From assembly GCA_015179025.1 (NCBI GenBank), contig WHUX01000207.1:1-64000 (forward strand): a stretch of 64,000 bases of DNA, given 5' to 3'. The position numbers were made by a program, and so were the translations under genes. Position 1 is the first letter of the stretch; every line of letters begins with the position of its first letter. The notes under the pieces were generated by a model, which was given only the letters and a program-made list of their open reading frames with translations, did not search any database and had not been told where the DNA came from. Of this stretch, positions 62,749 to 64,000 are shown piece by piece. Origin of the DNA: Terfezia claveryi (taxonomy: Eukaryota > Ascomycota > Pezizomycetes > Pezizales > Pezizaceae).

Positions 62749-64000
62749 ATGGCGCTTCCATCCAACATGAATCCACCACCGCGACTATCCTCCGCGCATA
62801 AAACACTCAGCAACAACACATTGGTTGAAGGAATCGCCACGTGGTATTTTTCTCAGCGAATAGCCACAGCATGGGACTTTCTGTCATTCAGAGCGCTGGT
62901 TAAGGCGAATTCCGCGACACAGATTACCGAGACAATGATTGAGCAGCATTGGGCACAAGAGTTGGAAAAGAAAAGAATCGGAGGCTCGGAGGTGGAGATT
63001 GAGCATGCAAATAGTTTGTTGAGGTCCAGAAAAAGGCGCCGTGGGGTAAGTATTGAAACTTACTTAGCTGTGGAAGTACCATCACTATTCTACAATACCC
63101 CTCCATGTTCAGACAATATTGTATCTCAGTTTTGGAGCTCGCGCCCACTCTGAGAAACTTTCCCTCGGTGCTGGAGCTCGCGCCCGCTTCGAGGGCAATG
63201 TTATCTATCTTCTTTGGTTTTGGAGCTCGCGCCCACTCCGAAGGGAAACCTCACCCTCCTTCCTTAGTCCTGGAGCACGCGCCCGCTCTAAGGGAGTGGG
63301 TAAATCCTTTTCTGCCCCCCCCCCCCCCCTACTCCTTTCCTGCCAACCCCGCCCCACCTCCACCAATCTAGGCTAACTTTTTTTATTTTCAAGGCGCCAA
63401 AAACAATAAACAGTCCATCAGTCTATACCCCTTCTTCCATCGCATCCAGTGACACTGAAGCGGATAGGGACACTACTGAGCCGAATGGTGATGTAGATGA
63501 AATTCTTCGGTCGTTGAATCAAAGATCCGGAGGCGCTAGTATTGAACTTCCCTCCGGGAGAGACTTGCAGGAGTGTATTAATAAGGCATTGCGGGAGCAT
63601 TCACTTACTCCAGAATATTATGTCAATCTAACTAAAAATGTCATATTCCCAAACTCACCTGGGTACCGTGCAATTTTTGACAATGGCTCCTGCAGTGAGG
63701 ATCTGAGATTTCTGCAGCGACATATACCGAAACCTCCGACTGTGCCTCCCAGATTTCATGAGTTCTGTGAATCGTTCAAAGATTATATTGAGGAAGATGG
63801 TCAAATACCGCCACCCGCACCTCCCCCGGAAATGTCAACTCAGGGAATGGTGCTATATCGGTATATCCGTGATGTAGTAATACATACGTAAATACCATTC
63901 TCCATTCTTAGGGTTCCATTCTTGCTGATGATGAAGAAAGAAAGTGTGGAAAATTATGATGCAATCATTGCACGGTCCCCTAGTCATGGAGAGACATATG
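62749..64000 (+). CDS. Hypothetical protein, partial at the right edge
   Basis: Exon 1 62749-63045 (99 codons), intron 63046-63393 (GTAAGT...GGCTAAC...TTTTCAAG), exon 2 63394-63860, probable intron 63861-63911 (GTATAT...TTCTTAG, 51 bp), exon 3 from 63912 to the window end. Both joins keep the frame: RKRRRG|APKTINS and GMVLYR|VPFLLMMKKESVENYDAI. If the second intron is not real, the protein stops at 63891. Exon 1 encodes a helical segment (VEGIATWYFSQRIATAWDFL) and a basic SLLRSRKRRRG; exon 2 a Ser/Thr-rich linker, EHSLTPEYYVNLTKNVIFPN and FLQRHIPKPPTVPP, then a poly-Pro run. I do not recognise the family. Confidence 0.6.
63118..63300 (+). repeat. Four GGAGCTCGCGCCC repeats inside an intron
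   Basis: Four copies of (T/C)TGGAGC(T/A)CGCGCCC(A/G)CT at irregular spacing (about 30-65 bp) within the 348-bp intron of the edge gene. A 14-C run follows at about 63318. Confidence 0.85.

Overview
The window looks like chromosomal DNA of a filamentous ascomycete fungus. The coding genes have short introns (51-74 bp) with CTAAC/CTAAT-type branch sites, and there is a FunK1-type fungal protein kinase, two deaminase-superfamily proteins of the OTT_1508-like type, Tad-like LINE fragments, a chromodomain Ty3/Gypsy element, Fot1/pogo-like DNA transposons, and RIP-like C-to-T decay of repeats (CAG-to-TAG, CGA-to-TGA). A Pezizomycete such as a truffle would fit this repeat-rich layout, but nothing in the sequence proves it.

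Host genes are few: an unrecognised protein at 8710-9951 (-); deaminase-like gene 1 at 13989-16318 (+, one intron); its paralogue, deaminase-like gene 2, at 42477-44888 (+, no intron); a FunK1 kinase at 57571-60038 (-, one intron); and an unrecognised gene running off the right edge from 62749 (+, probably two introns, the first carrying four repeats). Almost everything else is mobile or repetitive.

Layout. 0-8.4 kb: an AT-rich Gypsy relic, then a Copia relic whose RNase H region is split exactly by a 6.2 kb chromodomain Gypsy element with a GTTGA target duplication. 8.4-13.9 kb: the first gene, minisatellites, a satellite-bearing repeat, a 39-bp element made only of inverted ends, a rearranged solo LTR, a palindrome-rich MITE and a LINE relic. 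14-17.5 kb: deaminase gene 1, a solo LTR and an 85-bp LTR-like element. 17.5-30.7 kb: a three-layer nest (repeat with coding relics, then a TA-flanked DNA element, then a Gypsy element with identical 153-bp LTRs), followed by satellite arrays. 30.7-38.0 kb: a decayed Copia element with 150-bp LTRs that carries a 2.0 kb TA-flanked DNA element. 38-42.3 kb: hAT relics, a LINE relic with a second 85-bp element, and a pogo-like MITE. 42.5-45.2 kb: deaminase gene 2 and the third small LTR-like element. 45.2-57.5 kb: repeats, a second pogo-like MITE with a solo LTR inside it, a 4.4 kb pogo-like transposon with long inverted repeats that carries another MITE, a third pogo-like MITE, and a TA-flanked element holding two SINE copies. 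57.5-64 kb: the kinase, dispersed repeats and the edge gene.

No operon-like cooperation is visible. The clearest theme is the record of successive insertions, many datable relative to one another by intact target duplications. Two diverged deaminase-like genes sit in the middle of DNA that shows cytosine-to-thymine decay.
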